Assembly: GCA_964035545.1 (NCBI GenBank)
Contig: OZ037772.1
Coordinates: 9,583,150-9,647,149 of the forward strand
Source: Bugula neritina
Lineage: Eukaryota; Bryozoa; Gymnolaemata; Cheilostomatida; Bugulidae
Reading direction: 5' to 3'
DNA length: 64,000 nt
Position 1 is the first letter of the stretch, and each line of letters begins with the position of its first letter. Below are positions 1 through 12,850 of this stretch, piece by piece. The notes under the pieces were generated by a model, which ran no database searches, was not told where the DNA came from, and worked only from the letters and a program-made list of their open reading frames with translations. Both the position numbers and the translations under genes were made by a program.

Positions 1-568
1 GAATTGATTTTTATGCATTTGATTATTATCATATAGCATATTTATTAATAAATCATAAATTTAACATACAGTGTCAACCAGAAACGCTGAATATATTGCA
101 ACAGCACTCAAAAGTAATAGCTCCATTACACCTAAAACATAATTCGCAAGAGCAAGAAGGTTTTGAGAAATTTTAATTGAAACATTTTGTTGCTATTGAA
201 AATTTCTTATTTTCCATAAAAACTCTACATCAATTTCATTGTGATCTGCCATTTTGACAAAACCAAACACTTTAACTACCAATTTTAAAGCTATTATAGG
301 AGTCAACAAATGTTTGCAAAAGGATGACTTTGAAAGCCTTAAGAGTTTTTCTATATGGGCAGTTTAAAATTTAAAAACTGAGCATCAATTTAAAGTTTTT
401 CTATTCCAAAATCAAATGCTCATTTACTAAACTTCATAAATGTGGCCAAGTTTTCTGTTGAACGTATAATAACTAATTTTTAGCTTTCCAAATCTATAAG
501 TCAACATCAACAATCAATTCAAAGTAACAAAAGACCATAAAAAAAGCAAACGAAATCTAGTTACATCT
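1..568. other. AT-rich stretch, no gene recognised
   Basis: No open frame with splice signals or recognisable protein similarity was found on either strand. Confidence 0.5.
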
Positions 569-604
569 CTAATCCATGAAATATATATATATACATATTA
601 TGTA

Positions 605-715
<111 letters not shown>

Positions 716-830
716 TACTAATATATATATATATGTATATATATAGATATATGAATGTATACTAAATACATTTTCCATAATTTATTATTATATTACATAA
801 TAAAGTTTAAACATATTTTCATTTGCATAC

Positions 831-1003
831 CAATATTTGAAGGATTCTTTTCAAAGTAGATCAGCTCGGAGGTTTCTTCACTTTTCAGGTGTTCAAAGTT
901 TTTGTCTAATAAGTTGCATTTGTTAAGAGTTGAGTAAAAAATTCCAGCTGTACACTCACAACCGTAATAACTACACTGAAGTACACACTCTATCAAGGAT
1001 CGG
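831..1003 (-). CDS. Exon of a PAN/apple-like cysteine-rich protein (partial gene)
   Basis: An open exon of 173 nt on the minus strand is bounded by a good acceptor (tttgttttag) at its 5' end and a donor (gtatgc) at its 3' end. Entry is phase 2 and exit is phase 1. It encodes about 57 residues with the cysteine spacing of PAN/apple modules: IECVLQCSYYGCECTAGIFY, then a later C in LNKCNLLDKN. In PAN proteins the exon typically carries a Cys-x3-Cys helix, a strand with an aromatic residue and a third Cys. PAN modules occur in secreted or receptor proteins of invertebrates, where they bind protein or carbohydrate. No neighbouring exon of the same gene was recognised in the window, so the full protein is unknown. 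The assignment is by cysteine pattern only. Confidence 0.45.
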
Positions 1004-2629
1004 CTAAAACAAACAAACATAACCATGGCAATATTTTAAAATAATAACAATATTTGTAGTGCATCAAAGCATGTACCAGTTTACCCAATTATATTACAGT
1101 GCAAATTAAGCATATTGGCTAAACTCTTTTTTACAGCAAATAACATGTTACTACGTATTCTTACCAGTTGAAGATTTTGAAATAAAAGTTGAAAAATCTT
1201 TCTCCCTGGAAATGCTTGTAATACTATAATGGTACTTGCCAAAGGTTTTGATAGGTGGACTCAATAAAATTTGAACTGCTATCAGAAAATACACTCTAAC
1301 CTCCATGATAAGCAATTCAAACTGAAATTAGGCTCTGTTATTGCTGCCAGCTGTTGCTGCCAGCTGTTGCTGTCTGTTCCTCCTGAACACAAATGTTATT
1401 AGACTATACTTAGCCTCATCTACTGGTAATATACTGGATTAGTAAATGCTTTATTTATGAATGAATCAATTTATCTAATCATATTTTGTCAATTGTCAAG
1501 AAGCAGCTCATGCAGTGCAAGTTTCTACTGAAAAGAATTAATTCTAACCAACAGCCATATTTCCTTATTCTTTATAGCAACTCAATGGAGAGTAGATTCA
1601 AACTTTGTATAAAAACTTAAACAATACAATCCATTGAAAGTATTGGCACTTCGCAAGATATCTCATGTTTTAGTTATTTATTCCCAATAGAGGTGTACTG
1701 GCTTACTCAGTTGATATCTTCTTATTGAGCTGTTAATTTCATTTATTTAAACTCATTTGAGAATAATGAATGTGACCAACAGAGGAATGAAAGCAATAAT
1801 ATTAAATGACTTTATTTATAGTTAATAATTATATTCCAGCCACGGTGAAAGATGACCATTATTAGTTAATATATTAATTATTATACTGCACTAGTGAACA
1901 ATTATAGCTTGTAAAGCTATAATAGTTAGTTCAGCTTTTTACAACTCTGTTGGGAACACCAACTATTGATGTAATGGCTTTCTGAATAAAATTGTAAAAA
2001 TTTATTCAGCTATAACCAGGGTATAAATTATAAGGTAGCAGTGTTAAAATTTTAGTTTAGTTTATTCTGATGACAAAAATAAAACAGTTAACTTGGGTCT
2101 TTGCTAGAAATATACAAGGTAACCAGGCTGTAACTTTGTAAATCTATAAATTTATTTAATCTTGAAAAAATAAATATAAATGACATAGCTTTCGAAAATG
2201 TTCATTGTAGCTAAGCAAATCAGCATTTTTCTCATCATCTTAGACAATATTATAATAAAAGTATCACACCCATATCATTTACAAAGAACGACAAAAAGTC
2301 ATTTGATTGTTACAGTACGTGACTATTCGGTCACAAAAAACTATACCTTCAGCTGAACATGTTATTTTCAACAACAAACCGAAGCCGTTTCAACCTTAAG
2401 TAAAATTCTATTTATAGCTACTCCATTTTAAATAAATGCAATTTTTGGTTATCCCATCCAGGTACTGCCATGATTCCCTTTCTTTACCTCGGCACTCCAC
2501 AGGTAGTAGATGGCAATGAGTCATGGTACAAATGTTTCAATAATTCCCCTGAATTAAAATTATTGATAAGCCATAACGTTGAAAGTATGTGCACACATTC
2601 ATATGCACATCACGCAAATAAATTATCAC
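1004..2629. other. No gene recognised
   Basis: AT-rich sequence, probably intronic or intergenic. A short direct repeat (tgctgccagctgt, twice) lies near 1345-1372. No supported exon. Confidence 0.45.
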
Positions 2630-2784
<155 letters not shown>

Positions 2785-2889
2785 ACAAAAGTAACATGAC
2801 ATATAAATGCCTGCAGTAAACGGAGATTATAAAAGTTGAAAGTCATGCTCAAGGTTGCCAATAGCAAAAGATTGAAAAAATATATTAAC

Positions 2890-3165
2890 CTGAATTAGAG
2901 ATGACATGAATAGTCTTTACTTTTTCTGATAGAACATAGAGTAACTCATTCTTATCACAACAGACGCTGCAGTTTCCTATGACATCATTACATACCCATA
3001 CAGTAGCAAGAGTTAGGTTTCCTACCCGATACTTGCTAACTTTGTCTTCACCCACTGCTAAAAGGTGACTATCTGGATGAAAATTAAGATTTTCTATTGC
3101 TTCATTCAATTTCAAAACTTTTTGGTGTTTAGAGGCAAGATTGTAAACAATTAGCTGATTGGAGT
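2890..3165 (-). CDS. Exon of a WD40-repeat-like protein (partial gene)
   Basis: A minus-strand exon of 276 nt lies between an acceptor (atccag) at 3166-3167 and a donor (cag|gttaat) below 2890, phase 1 in and phase 1 out. It encodes about 91 residues. The frame runs NQLIVYNLASKHQKVLKLNE, then AIENLNFHPDSHLLAVGEDK, then KVSKYRVGNLTLATVWV. This is the strand pattern of a beta-propeller blade: a hydrophobic strand, a FHPDS-type turn and an LLAVG strand. The family member was not identified, and no other exon of this gene was recognised. Its orientation matches the PAN-like exon, but WD40 and PAN modules are rarely combined and the exon phases do not join directly, so I treat them as separate genes. 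Confidence 0.5.
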
Positions 3166-3726
3166 CTGGATTACAAAAAATATTTCAACTAAATATTTGG
3201 CATGTACTTGCACTGCTTTATACATAATATTATTTTGAAAAGTTTACCCAAACTACCCTTACCAGATATCAAACAAGATGCTTCCAACCTGCAAGCTAAG
3301 GTGCTACCTGTGACACTATAAGGGAGAGGGGTAGAAAATTATACCATAATGAAAAAATATTCAAATTGAGTATTATCAAATAGAAGACAACGCCTCAGTT
3401 GTGTTAGAACTTCGTATTTTTCATTTTATGTAACTTTGTTTCTAAAATTCATAACATAGTTTTTATTTATGCGAAAATTATTTAATATTTTAGCTACAAT
3501 CTATGAAGTACTAAATGGTAAACAGTTCCCTCATTATTATACCTCATCTGCTCACAATAGAACATCTAATCATTAATTCTTCTGGAATGAATGAATAAGA
3601 ACAGTATATGAGACTAAATAATAGAATAAGATCATGAATAATGAGGCTATGAGGGAAGAATTTAATGACTAGATCCTTTATAGTGAGCGTATGAGATATA
3701 ATAATAATTGAATTTTCAACCATTTA

Positions 3727-4134
3727 TTACCCATTGCAATTGGCCATGTAAGAAATTAAACTTTATTATAGGTTATTTGTTGACCTATATATTTTCTTAC
3801 CCATTACAATTGGCCATGTAAGAAATTAAACTTTATTATAGGTTATTTGTTGACCTATATATTTTATTACCCATTACAATTGGCCATGTAAGAAATTAAA
3901 CTTTATAGGTTATTTGTTGACCTATATATTTTATTACCCATTACAATTGGCCATGTAAGAAATTAAACTTTATTATAGGTTATTTGTTGACCTATATATT
4001 TTATTACCCATTACAATTGGCCATGTAAGAAATTAAACTTTATAGGTTATTTGTTGACCTATATATTTTATTACCCATTACAATTGGCCATGTAAGAAAT
4101 GAAACTTTATAGGTAATTTGTTGACCTATATATT
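3727..4134. repeat. Tandem repeat, 65-70 bp unit, 6 copies
   Basis: Six near-identical copies of a unit beginning ttacccattacaattggcca and ending gttgacctatatatt. Some copies lack a 5-bp attat segment, which gives the 65/70 bp length difference. Confidence 0.9.
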
Positions 4135-4635
4135 TTACAAACTACTCTCAACAATCATATCATATCTGATTGGATATTAGATTAAGATTTTATTAGCGGG
4201 TATCCTGCATGTATTGGATACCCAAAAAGCTACTGATGCATGGCTTTACTAAATATAGCTGTACCTACAAAATGCCGAAGTTTTAAGTTGCGTTCATACT
4301 TATGCTGAAAAAAGTGCCATGCCGAGTTTAAGTTAACCACACTCATCTGAGTACCCTTTTATAGTCTTATAGTAAAACTCCGTGAAAAAAATGCAAATTA
4401 TATGTTGTTAAATTCCATTGTTGATTAAAAAATCATCTTGAAAAGGAAGCAAATCATAATGTTTGACTTTTAAACCAAATAATTTTTTATGTCTTATTTT
4501 TAAACTACTAAAGATTTTTTCAATAATTAGGTTTAGGATGGGTAGATATACAAAGCTTATGTAATGACTATAGAAAATACATAAAGTATATAACATAACT
4601 ATACAGTGAATTATATGACAAATCATTCTCAACCA

Positions 4636-4911
4636 GAGGCCAGACAGTTTAAGAAGTGAATATAAAACATGAATGAGAGTAAGCCATAGTGAGTTGAGCG
4701 GATGAGTTTAATAAAGTAGAACCACATCAACTTTCTCATTCACCACAGGCACAGAGTGAGAGCATTAAAAACTAAGTACTTATATTTAATACAGAGTTAT
4801 TTTTCCAAGACGTAGGGGCAGCAACTCCTAATTCAGCAGGAAAAGGCCAACTTACATTTGATTCTTGAGTGCAGTACTCGTATTCATTTTCTATAACCAA
4901 ATCGAGACCTG
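4636..4911 (-). pseudogene. Inverted partial duplicate of SELENOF exon 3 and start of intron 3
   Basis: Read on the minus strand, this block matches the SELENOF locus from about 27175 to 27495. Shared stretches include ctcag|GTCTC at the acceptor, ACTCAAGAATCAAAT|gtaag at the donor, then ccttttcctgctgaatta, tataagtacttag, cactctgtgcctgtggtgaa and actcactatggcttactctc. The exon copy (4856-4908) is 53 nt against 71 nt in SELENOF, so it is 6 codons shorter and still in frame. It would encode GLDLVIENEYEYCTQESN. The paired cysteines of the original (ECNDCC) are mostly lost (EYEYC). Homologues of the other SELENOF exons were not found nearby, so it is most likely a dead fragment despite intact splice signals. 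Confidence 0.7.
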
Positions 4912-6235
4912 AGTAGAGTAAATATAAAATTACTTTAGCATAATTATGCAATAAAATATAAACTCATGAATTTTCCGGCCTTTCATGAGCCGAGCTAAAT
5001 GCTACAATAATTTAGTCTACTTTTAAGGTATTTAATCTTTCACACAATAAATGTGAGATGAGAATAGATGAGCACTACAAATTACCTATAATAAAATGTA
5101 GTACCAATTTTTTTGAAACTAATTGGTCTTCTGCCAACTGCAGACTAAATTTATTTACTCTCTGCTCAATTTTAAAATAAATTCTCTAAATAAAATGCCG
5201 CAATGTTTTGTTTCAAGATTAGAATTACTTCCATATGTCTATCATATGCAAAACAATTTTTTTCAAAAATTTCCTAGAATTTGTAGTTGTATGCTCTTGC
5301 TATTGCATTATACCGGTTAAGTCAAATGCACGATTTTAAAATGTAACAACATGTGCATTATAATTGGCTATTAAAACTGTTATAAAGTAACATTTTTGAT
5401 AAAGTTTGTTTTATTTTAAATTACATCATATAGCTAAATGGCACTCAATGTGTTGAGTTTGATATTTTTGATGAAACAATATTATACTTAAGGTATTGAT
5501 TTACAGACTATAAATTATGTTTTTGCAACTTTCTGTTGTTCACCTGTTTTACAGCAACCCTACCATAGATTTAGCAGTTTGTCAATGTGATGGATTGGGT
5601 ATACTTAAGTAAGGTCACTTGGTATCTGTTTATGTTTTGTTTGCTCTATTATGAATATACAAGTACAACATCACCATGGTTACCAGAGAATAACTTATTT
5701 GAAAATGTATCCGTCTATAGTAGTTCTTTATCCGTTCATTTGTTATTCTTCTGATAAATACAGGTATAGCTCTGATTTTATAGTAACTTTGTATAATATA
5801 ATTGTAAATTTTTCATTGTTTTTGCCTAAATCTATTAAAAATGTCCCTAGCTGGAATGGAAGTTTGATTTGCATTCCCATATTTATAAACATACATTACG
5901 ATGATAAATGTATTACCAATATTTGAACATGATAAATTACATTATATATTAACCGAAAGAGAGACACCTACATGACAAAATACATATTATTTACATTATA
6001 TTTACCTGGCAGGTATCTTCTCACATAACAGTGATTTGAAGCAATTTGCTATATATCCTTTTAAGTTATATATAGCTATAACAAAGAGTTATCCCAATAA
6101 GGATTAAATCTTGCTGCAAATAACAAAAGGATTAGTCTATATTCTTAGAAAGCTAAGCTTATGTCATTTTGCACTTATTATCTCTAGTTTTAGTGTAATT
6201 ATCTATTTCTTCGCTTTATAATTCATGCATGTTTA
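4912..6235. other. No gene recognised
   Basis: AT-rich sequence. A 91-residue hydrophobic open frame at 5651-5926 has no domain or splice context and is probably chance. Confidence 0.45.
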
Positions 6236-6418
6236 TAGCCACCATCCCTGAGAGAAACTCCTGACGGAAGGGCTAAGAACTTGTATTTAGATGAGGCACA
6301 GGAGTAGTTATGACTGGATGCTCTTCCTAACATCACCAATGGCCTTTGTCCAGGCTCGAACCCATGACTTTGTGTTTACTAGGCAAACGATCTAACCTCT
6401 AGACCATAGACATGCTCT
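6236..6418 (-). repeat. tRNA-derived SINE (SINE-T), minus orientation
   Basis: The tRNA-like head lies at the right end (box B read in reverse: gctcgaacccatgac; anticodon-loop equivalent tttactaggcaaac). It is followed leftwards by the family body (gatgctcttcctaacatcac) and tail (atccctgagagaaactcctga). Confidence 0.85.
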
Positions 6419-8124
6419 CTTTGCTTTCTATCAATGCCATAATTGAAATATATCATCAGTTAAGTTATCCGTTAAACACGAAACTAATTGGCCAAGATAA
6501 AACTCTAGAATATAATAATTTCATAATTTAATTTGCGAGTCCTTTATAAGATGAATATCTATACTGGTTGTAGTTGTGCCAGTAGCCTATTTTTGTAAAA
6601 ACCATAAGTATTACCAAAACTTAAACCTTAACAAACTCCAATATCATATTTATACACTCATACTTTTAGCCATTATTAGAATTTCGACAATATATACAAA
6701 AAATACAGATTTTTGTGGTTTAAACAGCTGTGCTATACGTCATACAATTTCAAATTCTAGAAATTAAATTGTTTAGGTATATAATCAGATTTTTAAGAAG
6801 TTCTCACTAAAGCTGGTTCTATTTTATGCTAAGTTGCTAGTAATTACACTAATGTATACGTTTTCATCCTAAATTGATTATGAAGTTAGCAGTCTGAATG
6901 GTTTAGTTTTAGAACTAAAACTGTTTTTAAATTCATGATCACCCAATGTCTCATGATAAAATACAATGAATATAATATGTATTATTTAATTAATGTTGCT
7001 AGTAAAGTTACAGTGAAATACGGTTGCCCTTGAAGGACTGCAACAGCCTAAGTTGAAAAGGTGAAAAAGTAATCGCAAGTTTTGAAAAACTATGTTGTAC
7101 AGAATAATTAAAAAATTAAAAGACCAGTACTAAATAATTGCTGTAAAAATTTTACTAGAATCAGTTAGAAAAGGCCAAAAGTGAATCTTATATAATCTGA
7201 AAGTGTCATAAAACTTACAATTGAGTCAGTATTTTTTTTGAAGACTTAAATTTCATTTTCAAGTGAAAAATAGGTTTTACTGTATTATTACTGATTGACA
7301 CTAAAGTGAGAGTTATCCTCACAAACACAAAATGCATGTAGATGAGCTGCAAAATTTTGTTACTGAAAAACCTTTCCCCTTTCCCTACCGTAGAATTGTA
7401 GTGCTTCAAACATTCAATTTAGCACGGCTAACAATATGACGCTACAGTGGCTATTGAAAAATCTTAAAACTTCTGTTACAAACAGAGTTGTTCGGAAACA
7501 TTATATACCTTTGCTAAAATGTAACAAAGTAATTGAATTTAAATTAAGTTTAGCTGGTTATAAAATGCAGATAAATATAAACTTTCTATTTTATGCACAT
7601 GAAAAAAAATAAAATTAACAGACTGAGTACAAAGCGCAAATTCACAAAGAGTCATGTATAGCTAATTGAATTCAGCTCATTTAGTAATTATAAGAGCTTA
7701 AATCAAAAGCTGGTGTTGATTTAAACATGACTAATAAACATTGGAAGAAGTAACAAGCTCAAAACTAAATAAAATAATAAAATATCAGATTGAGCTATGT
7801 ATTTTTTTATTTGCAGTTCATGTTTATATCTACAAAAATTTAACCTTTTGATCGTATTCACTAACTCAACTCTTTAATATTCTGATTACTTGTTTTAAAG
7901 AAGACACACAGGCACCTGTAAAAATTATGTTTGCAGTTAAACTTGATTGAAACTATTGTAGTCATTAATAGAAATTTCAAAGCTTTAGTTTGCCTAAAAC
8001 TACGAAATAAATGTCACTCCTTGGTGCACCGCAAGCTGTTGAATCATAAAACTAAAGATAATAATGTTGTAAACGCAATGCTGTAATTTTTTTGCTGTAG
8101 TGAAATTACTATGCATTCAGTGGA
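6419..8124. other. No gene recognised
   Basis: AT-rich. No supported exons. Confidence 0.45.
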
Positions 8125-8338
8125 TGACCTCAGTCTAGAGGTTAGAGAGTTTGGCTTAGTAAACATTAGGTCATGGGCTTGAGCTTTTGTAAAGGCTATT
8201 GGTGATGTTAGGAAAAGCATCCAGTCATAATTGCTCCTGTGCCTCATCTGAATAAGTAGTTATCCCACTTTAAATGAAACTTTTTTCGTCAGGAATCCTC
8301 ATGGAGATAGTAACGGTAACCTTACAGGAGTTTAGTGA
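8125..8338 (+). repeat. tRNA-derived SINE (SINE-T), plus orientation
   Basis: Head gtctagaggttagag..cttagtaaacat, then body ttggtgatgttaggaaaagc and tail ending near a poly-purine/TGA stretch. It is diverged: box B reads gggcttgagc. Confidence 0.8.
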
Positions 8339-9550
8339 AAGGAGTCGAACATGAAGTATTCTAATTGTAGGCTAGGCTTACAACTTTATTGTCCGAACAC
8401 TGTGCAATATAAGAGCATGTAATATTACTGTAATAAGCAAGCATGTTTTGTAAAGCTCAGCAGGAGTCGTTGTACCTTGTTCCCAGTTCCTAGATTTGTG
8501 AAATATGCACTGCAAAAATGAAGTGATATAATTTTGCACTTGAGTTTTGAAGTGCGCCACAGTTTTTCAAATGGTTTTACAGGATTGCAAGAATGTATCA
8601 AGTTTTAGTACTTTCAACTTAGACAGAATGCAAATGACAGCGATTAACATTTCTTCAAAAGTGATAAAATAATTAAATATTAGTAATTATGTGATAGGAA
8701 GTTTCAGTAGGTTACCAAACTGTTTATAATATGCACACTTTACCACACCAGCAGTATACAAAGTATTTAAAAGAACTGATAATAATGCTGAAATTTAATA
8801 ATTTTTGGTAATGCTCTCCAAAGATACGCACTCTGTGCTTTGCTCTGCTTAAATGCACCTATTAACATCTCCCTATCTATATAGAATGCATTATTTCAAG
8901 TGGTGCGGTGCAAAGTGTTAATGTCGAAACCCTCTTTCGTGCCAAAATATAGTATAAATTCATTCAAATGAGCGCATTTCTAGGAATATCTACGGAGTTT
9001 AATGTATGTTCCTAGGAATATTTAATTACCAAGCAGCACCATCACTTTACTGGCAGTGTCGGCTAGTGCTACAGAGTAGGTGACTCATCTCATGTCAATG
9101 GTGGCCAGGTGCAGTTGGCTGTTTGATTGACACACTATTTTCCCCAAATCTCTCGTCTTAACAAATATCCCAAACAGTAAAGTCTTTGTTTAATAACCAG
9201 AGAAGCAATAAAATAAGTGAACAAATAACATTATTATTTGTTTTGTATCCGAAATAGGAAAACTATAGGCAAAAACGGCAACTAAAATAAGGACAACGCG
9301 CTTTAGGAGTTGATGCTTATGAAAAATTCCAGTTGTGCAAGACTCTGTCAGTTCGGTACTCTTCTTCAGCAAGCGGTTGCATTTTTAGAATATTTTTAGA
9401 AAGTTTTAGTCTCTACTTCATCTTTGGATTGCTAAAAAAAAATATAACAGAAATTCTTAGCCAATATCCTTGAATTCCAAAACATGTGTTTATAGCTATA
9501 AACCAATTCAATAATTTACCATAATATTTGAAACTCATACAATTTGATTA
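8339..9550. other. No gene confidently recognised
   Basis: A minus-strand frame at 9190-9372 contains ESCTTGIFHKHQLLKR, which weakly resembles the PAN-like exon at 831-1003 (CTAGIFYSTLNKC). It lacks the later cysteine and clear splice sites, so I do not annotate it. Confidence 0.35.
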
Positions 9551-9748
9551 TAGTCACTATCCCTGCGAAAACCCCTAAAGAAAACTGTTCTTTAAAGCGG
9601 TCTAAGGACTAATTTGTATGTGGCACTGAGAATTATGACTGGAAGCTCTTCCTAACATCACCAATGACCTCTACTGGGGGTTAGAGCCCATGACATGGGT
9701 AGTGTTTACTAGGCAAACGCTTGAATCTCTAGACCACAGCTGCTCTAT
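9551..9748 (-). repeat. tRNA-derived SINE (SINE-T), minus orientation
   Basis: Reverse of the family consensus: tail actatccctgcgaaaacccc, body gctcttcctaacatcaccaa, head gtttactaggcaaacgct..ctagaccacagctgctc. Confidence 0.85.
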
Positions 9749-9809
9749 TCGTTAAACGCTTAGTTTACTACACCTCTAAACATTAAGCATGTAGCATATC
9801 TGCCTTTTA

Positions 9810-10021
9810 ACGTGGTCTAGGGGGTAAAGCGTTTGCCTAGTAAACACGACGGTCATGGGTTCGAGCCCTGACAAAGGCCATTGGTGATGTTAGGAAGAGC
9901 ATCCAGTCATAATTGCTCTCGTGCCTCATTTTAAATAATTCCTTAGCCCGCTTTAACAAAGACCCTTTCTACCAAGGGTTTCTCACAGGAATAGTGACTA
10001 TAAACTTGCGTGAGTTTTTTT
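9810..10021 (+). repeat. tRNA-derived SINE (SINE-T), plus orientation, well preserved
   Basis: Head with box A-like gtggtctagggggtaaagcg, anticodon-arm tgcctagtaaacacg and box B gggttcgagccctg. The body and tail are full length and end in cttgcgtgagttttttt. Head similarity is strongest to tRNA-Thr (AGT). Confidence 0.9.
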
Positions 10022-10849
10022 TATATCTGCCTTTTTAACTCTAAAATTTCAACAAATATTGTTTAAAAGCATATTATTTCTTGTAAGAGAAGCAGAAAGA
10101 CAAAAATGTACATCACTATCTAGTAGAAAGGTAAACTGGTGTTTAATTTTGTTATTTACCAATGTATTTTCACTATTATAGTTAATTGAACAACCATTAC
10201 AAGCATCTTTTATGATGAAAAAATAGTATTATTTGGGTACAATTTTTTCCTTCAAGTTCTAAAAGTTCAAACTCCATTCATCCAACTATAATATGAGATG
10301 TCAGATTTTCTAGACTCATTTATCACACCCTGCTCTAGAAAACACCTATTCCTAATACTCATTAGTCACAAACTACGGGCAGTCTTCTGTATGTCTTAAA
10401 CTTTGGTAAAGATCTTGGGCTAAAGTTGCAGAGGTGGGGGAAAAGACTTTATAATAAGGGTAATGCTGTGGTCTTTTGTATAATAAGTGTCTAATAAATC
10501 AAATTGTACAGTCGTTAGAAGAGGCAGAACGCCTTTAGTCTATAAAGGATTAAGGATTAAGTATAGAACCAGATTTTCCGTAGTACCAAATGTCGTGTTC
10601 TCAGTTAGTAGCAGTGAATAATGGCCGATGTATGAATGCAAAATTTGCGAGAGTTTATAATTGCAACTGCAAAGAGGATTTTTAAGCTTACTATGAATTT
10701 GTTTCCTATCAGAAAAGATGAGGAACTATGACCTATGCTTGCACATGTATATAGCAAGTTTTAGAGAAAAGAATTAACACGAATAATATTATAAAATAAA
10801 AGGTCAAAACTTGTTATCCAAAGCACACATAAAAAACCTCACAAAATTC

Positions 10850-11052
10850 TATAGTTGTCCTCCTTGTGAGAAAATCCCTGATGGAAGGGTTAGTTGTTAA
10901 ATCGGGCTAAAGACTTATTCAGATGTGGCACAGGAGCAAGTATGACTGGATGTTCTTTTTAATATGACCAATGGCCTTTGTCCAGGTTCAAACTCATAAC
11001 ATGCATGGTGTTTACTAGGCAAACGCTCTAACCCCTAGACCACTGCTGCTTC
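10850..11052 (-). repeat. tRNA-derived SINE (SINE-T), minus orientation
   Basis: Tail tgagaaaatccctgatgg, body tgttctttttaatatgacca and head tttactaggcaaacgctcta..ctagaccactgctgc. Confidence 0.85.
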
Positions 11053-11175
11053 CCGATATCCAAAGCACATAATTATAATGATGCCAATAATAAAAAAAAT
11101 TTATCTACTAAAAACTAAGGGATAATTATTTGGCTATAGAGAGAATGATTAGTTATATTCATTGTGATTTCATCA

Positions 11176-11392
11176 GACTAGCATTACTAGAACTGACAGT
11201 GACTGGATTAATAGTAACTTGACTAGCAGTAATTACTTGACTAATAGTAGTGTGACTAGCAGTAACTTGACTAATAGTAGTGTGACTAATAGTAGTGTGA
11301 CTAATAGTAGTGTGACTAATAGTAGTGTGACTATAGCAGTAACTTGATTAGAGGTAACTTGACCAATAGTAAGCAGACAAACTAGGACTAGC
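11176..11392. repeat. Degenerate tandem repeat, about 15 bp unit
   Basis: Repeated tgactaatagtagtg units, most regular at 11250-11335, with diverged edges. Confidence 0.85.
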
Positions 11393-12489
11393 ATTCATTC
11401 ACTCTGTTACAGTTGCTTTACTAAAACAGGCCAGATTTTCATCATCTGATGGTCAGAGATTGCACAAACTTGTCAGTTTTTGAATATATTACCATATTTA
11501 TTAAACGTAATGAATTGGCATATGTAACCTATTAAATAGATGCATTCGAATTTGATGAGGAAAAAATTTGCCTAAAAGAAGTAGTGGTTGGGATAGAATG
11601 CTTTCATCAGCAGGATTCACCTTGCATGCAGCCAATTTTACTTCTATAGGGCACTAGGGCACTTGATTTGTATGAAGATGCTCATTAATACTGAAGCTTC
11701 ATTAAAGCTGAGTATATATGCTAGTGCCCACTTTTTGAACACATCCGTAAAAGTAGTTTAACCACGTAGTTTCCAGTTTCCATGTCCTGTTTCATATCCC
11801 TATAGCAAATGAAAGACTGAAAGAGAATAGAAATTTTCAAAGCTGGGAACAAATTTCTTAGGGAAATAAGCATCATTTATCACCAATTTTATGTAGGGGT
11901 TTGGAGCAAAACAAGATCTATTTAGAACAACAAACAGACAAAGATCACTTTATGTAAAACTAGAAGATTAGCCCGTCTGTTGAAAATTCAGTTGTAATTT
12001 GATTATATTTTCATATTTACACACACACCTGGTGAATGATTTTTGAGCTAAAGAATGCCTTTGTTACTAAATTTAAAACAAACTTGCAATTATGGCTACA
12101 AAGCTTATGTTTGAACTAGCCACTAAAATGGGCCAGAACTTAGAACTTTATTCTTTCAAGCAAATTAGGTGAATTAGTTTTAAAGATCTACTGATGTACT
12201 TGTGCTATAGATTAAATAGTAGGTTGCTAAGTTAGTTTTAAAACAATTAACTTAGAAATTAACTGCCTCATTGTTTGGTTGGCAAAACACTCAGTTGTGT
12301 GAATCCTAAGCTGTTTTTCTGACTCTATATAGGTTTAAAATCTCACCATCTTAAATTAAGTATACATCACTTGCTGTCAGAATTTCCTTTCATGAGCTTA
12401 ATTTATATTAAAAATATTTGCTATGTTATTAAAAGTGTAGTTAAAGTTAACTTACGCATGCTACAAAAATAGTATTTCAGCTCAACAAC
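11393..12489. other. No gene recognised
   Basis: AT-rich. No supported exon. Confidence 0.45.
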
Positions 12490-12850
12490 TTAAGTTATAG
12501 CTTGAACAGGTTTGTGCAAAGTAAGTTTGGACAGGTTATAGCAGCAATAATAAAGCAAGTTTTCAGTTTGTGACACATCATAGCAGGTTCCTGCAGGCTA
12601 CGGCATGTTGTAGCTGGTTGTTGCAGACTGGCAAGTTGTAGCAGGTTCCTGCAGGCTATGACATGTTGTAGCTTGTTGCTGCAGATCGGCAAGTTGTAGC
12701 AGGTTCCTGCAGGCTATGAAATGTTGTAGCTGGTTGCTGCAGACTGGCAAGTTGTAGCAGGTTACTGCAAGCTATGACTAGTTGTAGCTTGTTGCTGCAG
12801 AGTGGCAAGTTGTAGCAGGTTACTGCAAGCTGTGACAAGTTGTGGCAAGT
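12490..12850. repeat. Nested tandem repeat, about 58 bp unit
   Basis: Repeated blocks of gttgtagcaggttcctgcag and gctatgacatgttgtagctg followed by gttgctgcagactggca. Each unit contains two related halves. The minus-strand Gln/Ala/Thr-rich open frames here are produced by the repeat. Confidence 0.9.

Noticed and set aside
9190-9372. Minus-strand frame weakly resembling the PAN-like exon
   Set aside because: Only a short CTTGIF-type match, missing later cysteines and no convincing splice sites.
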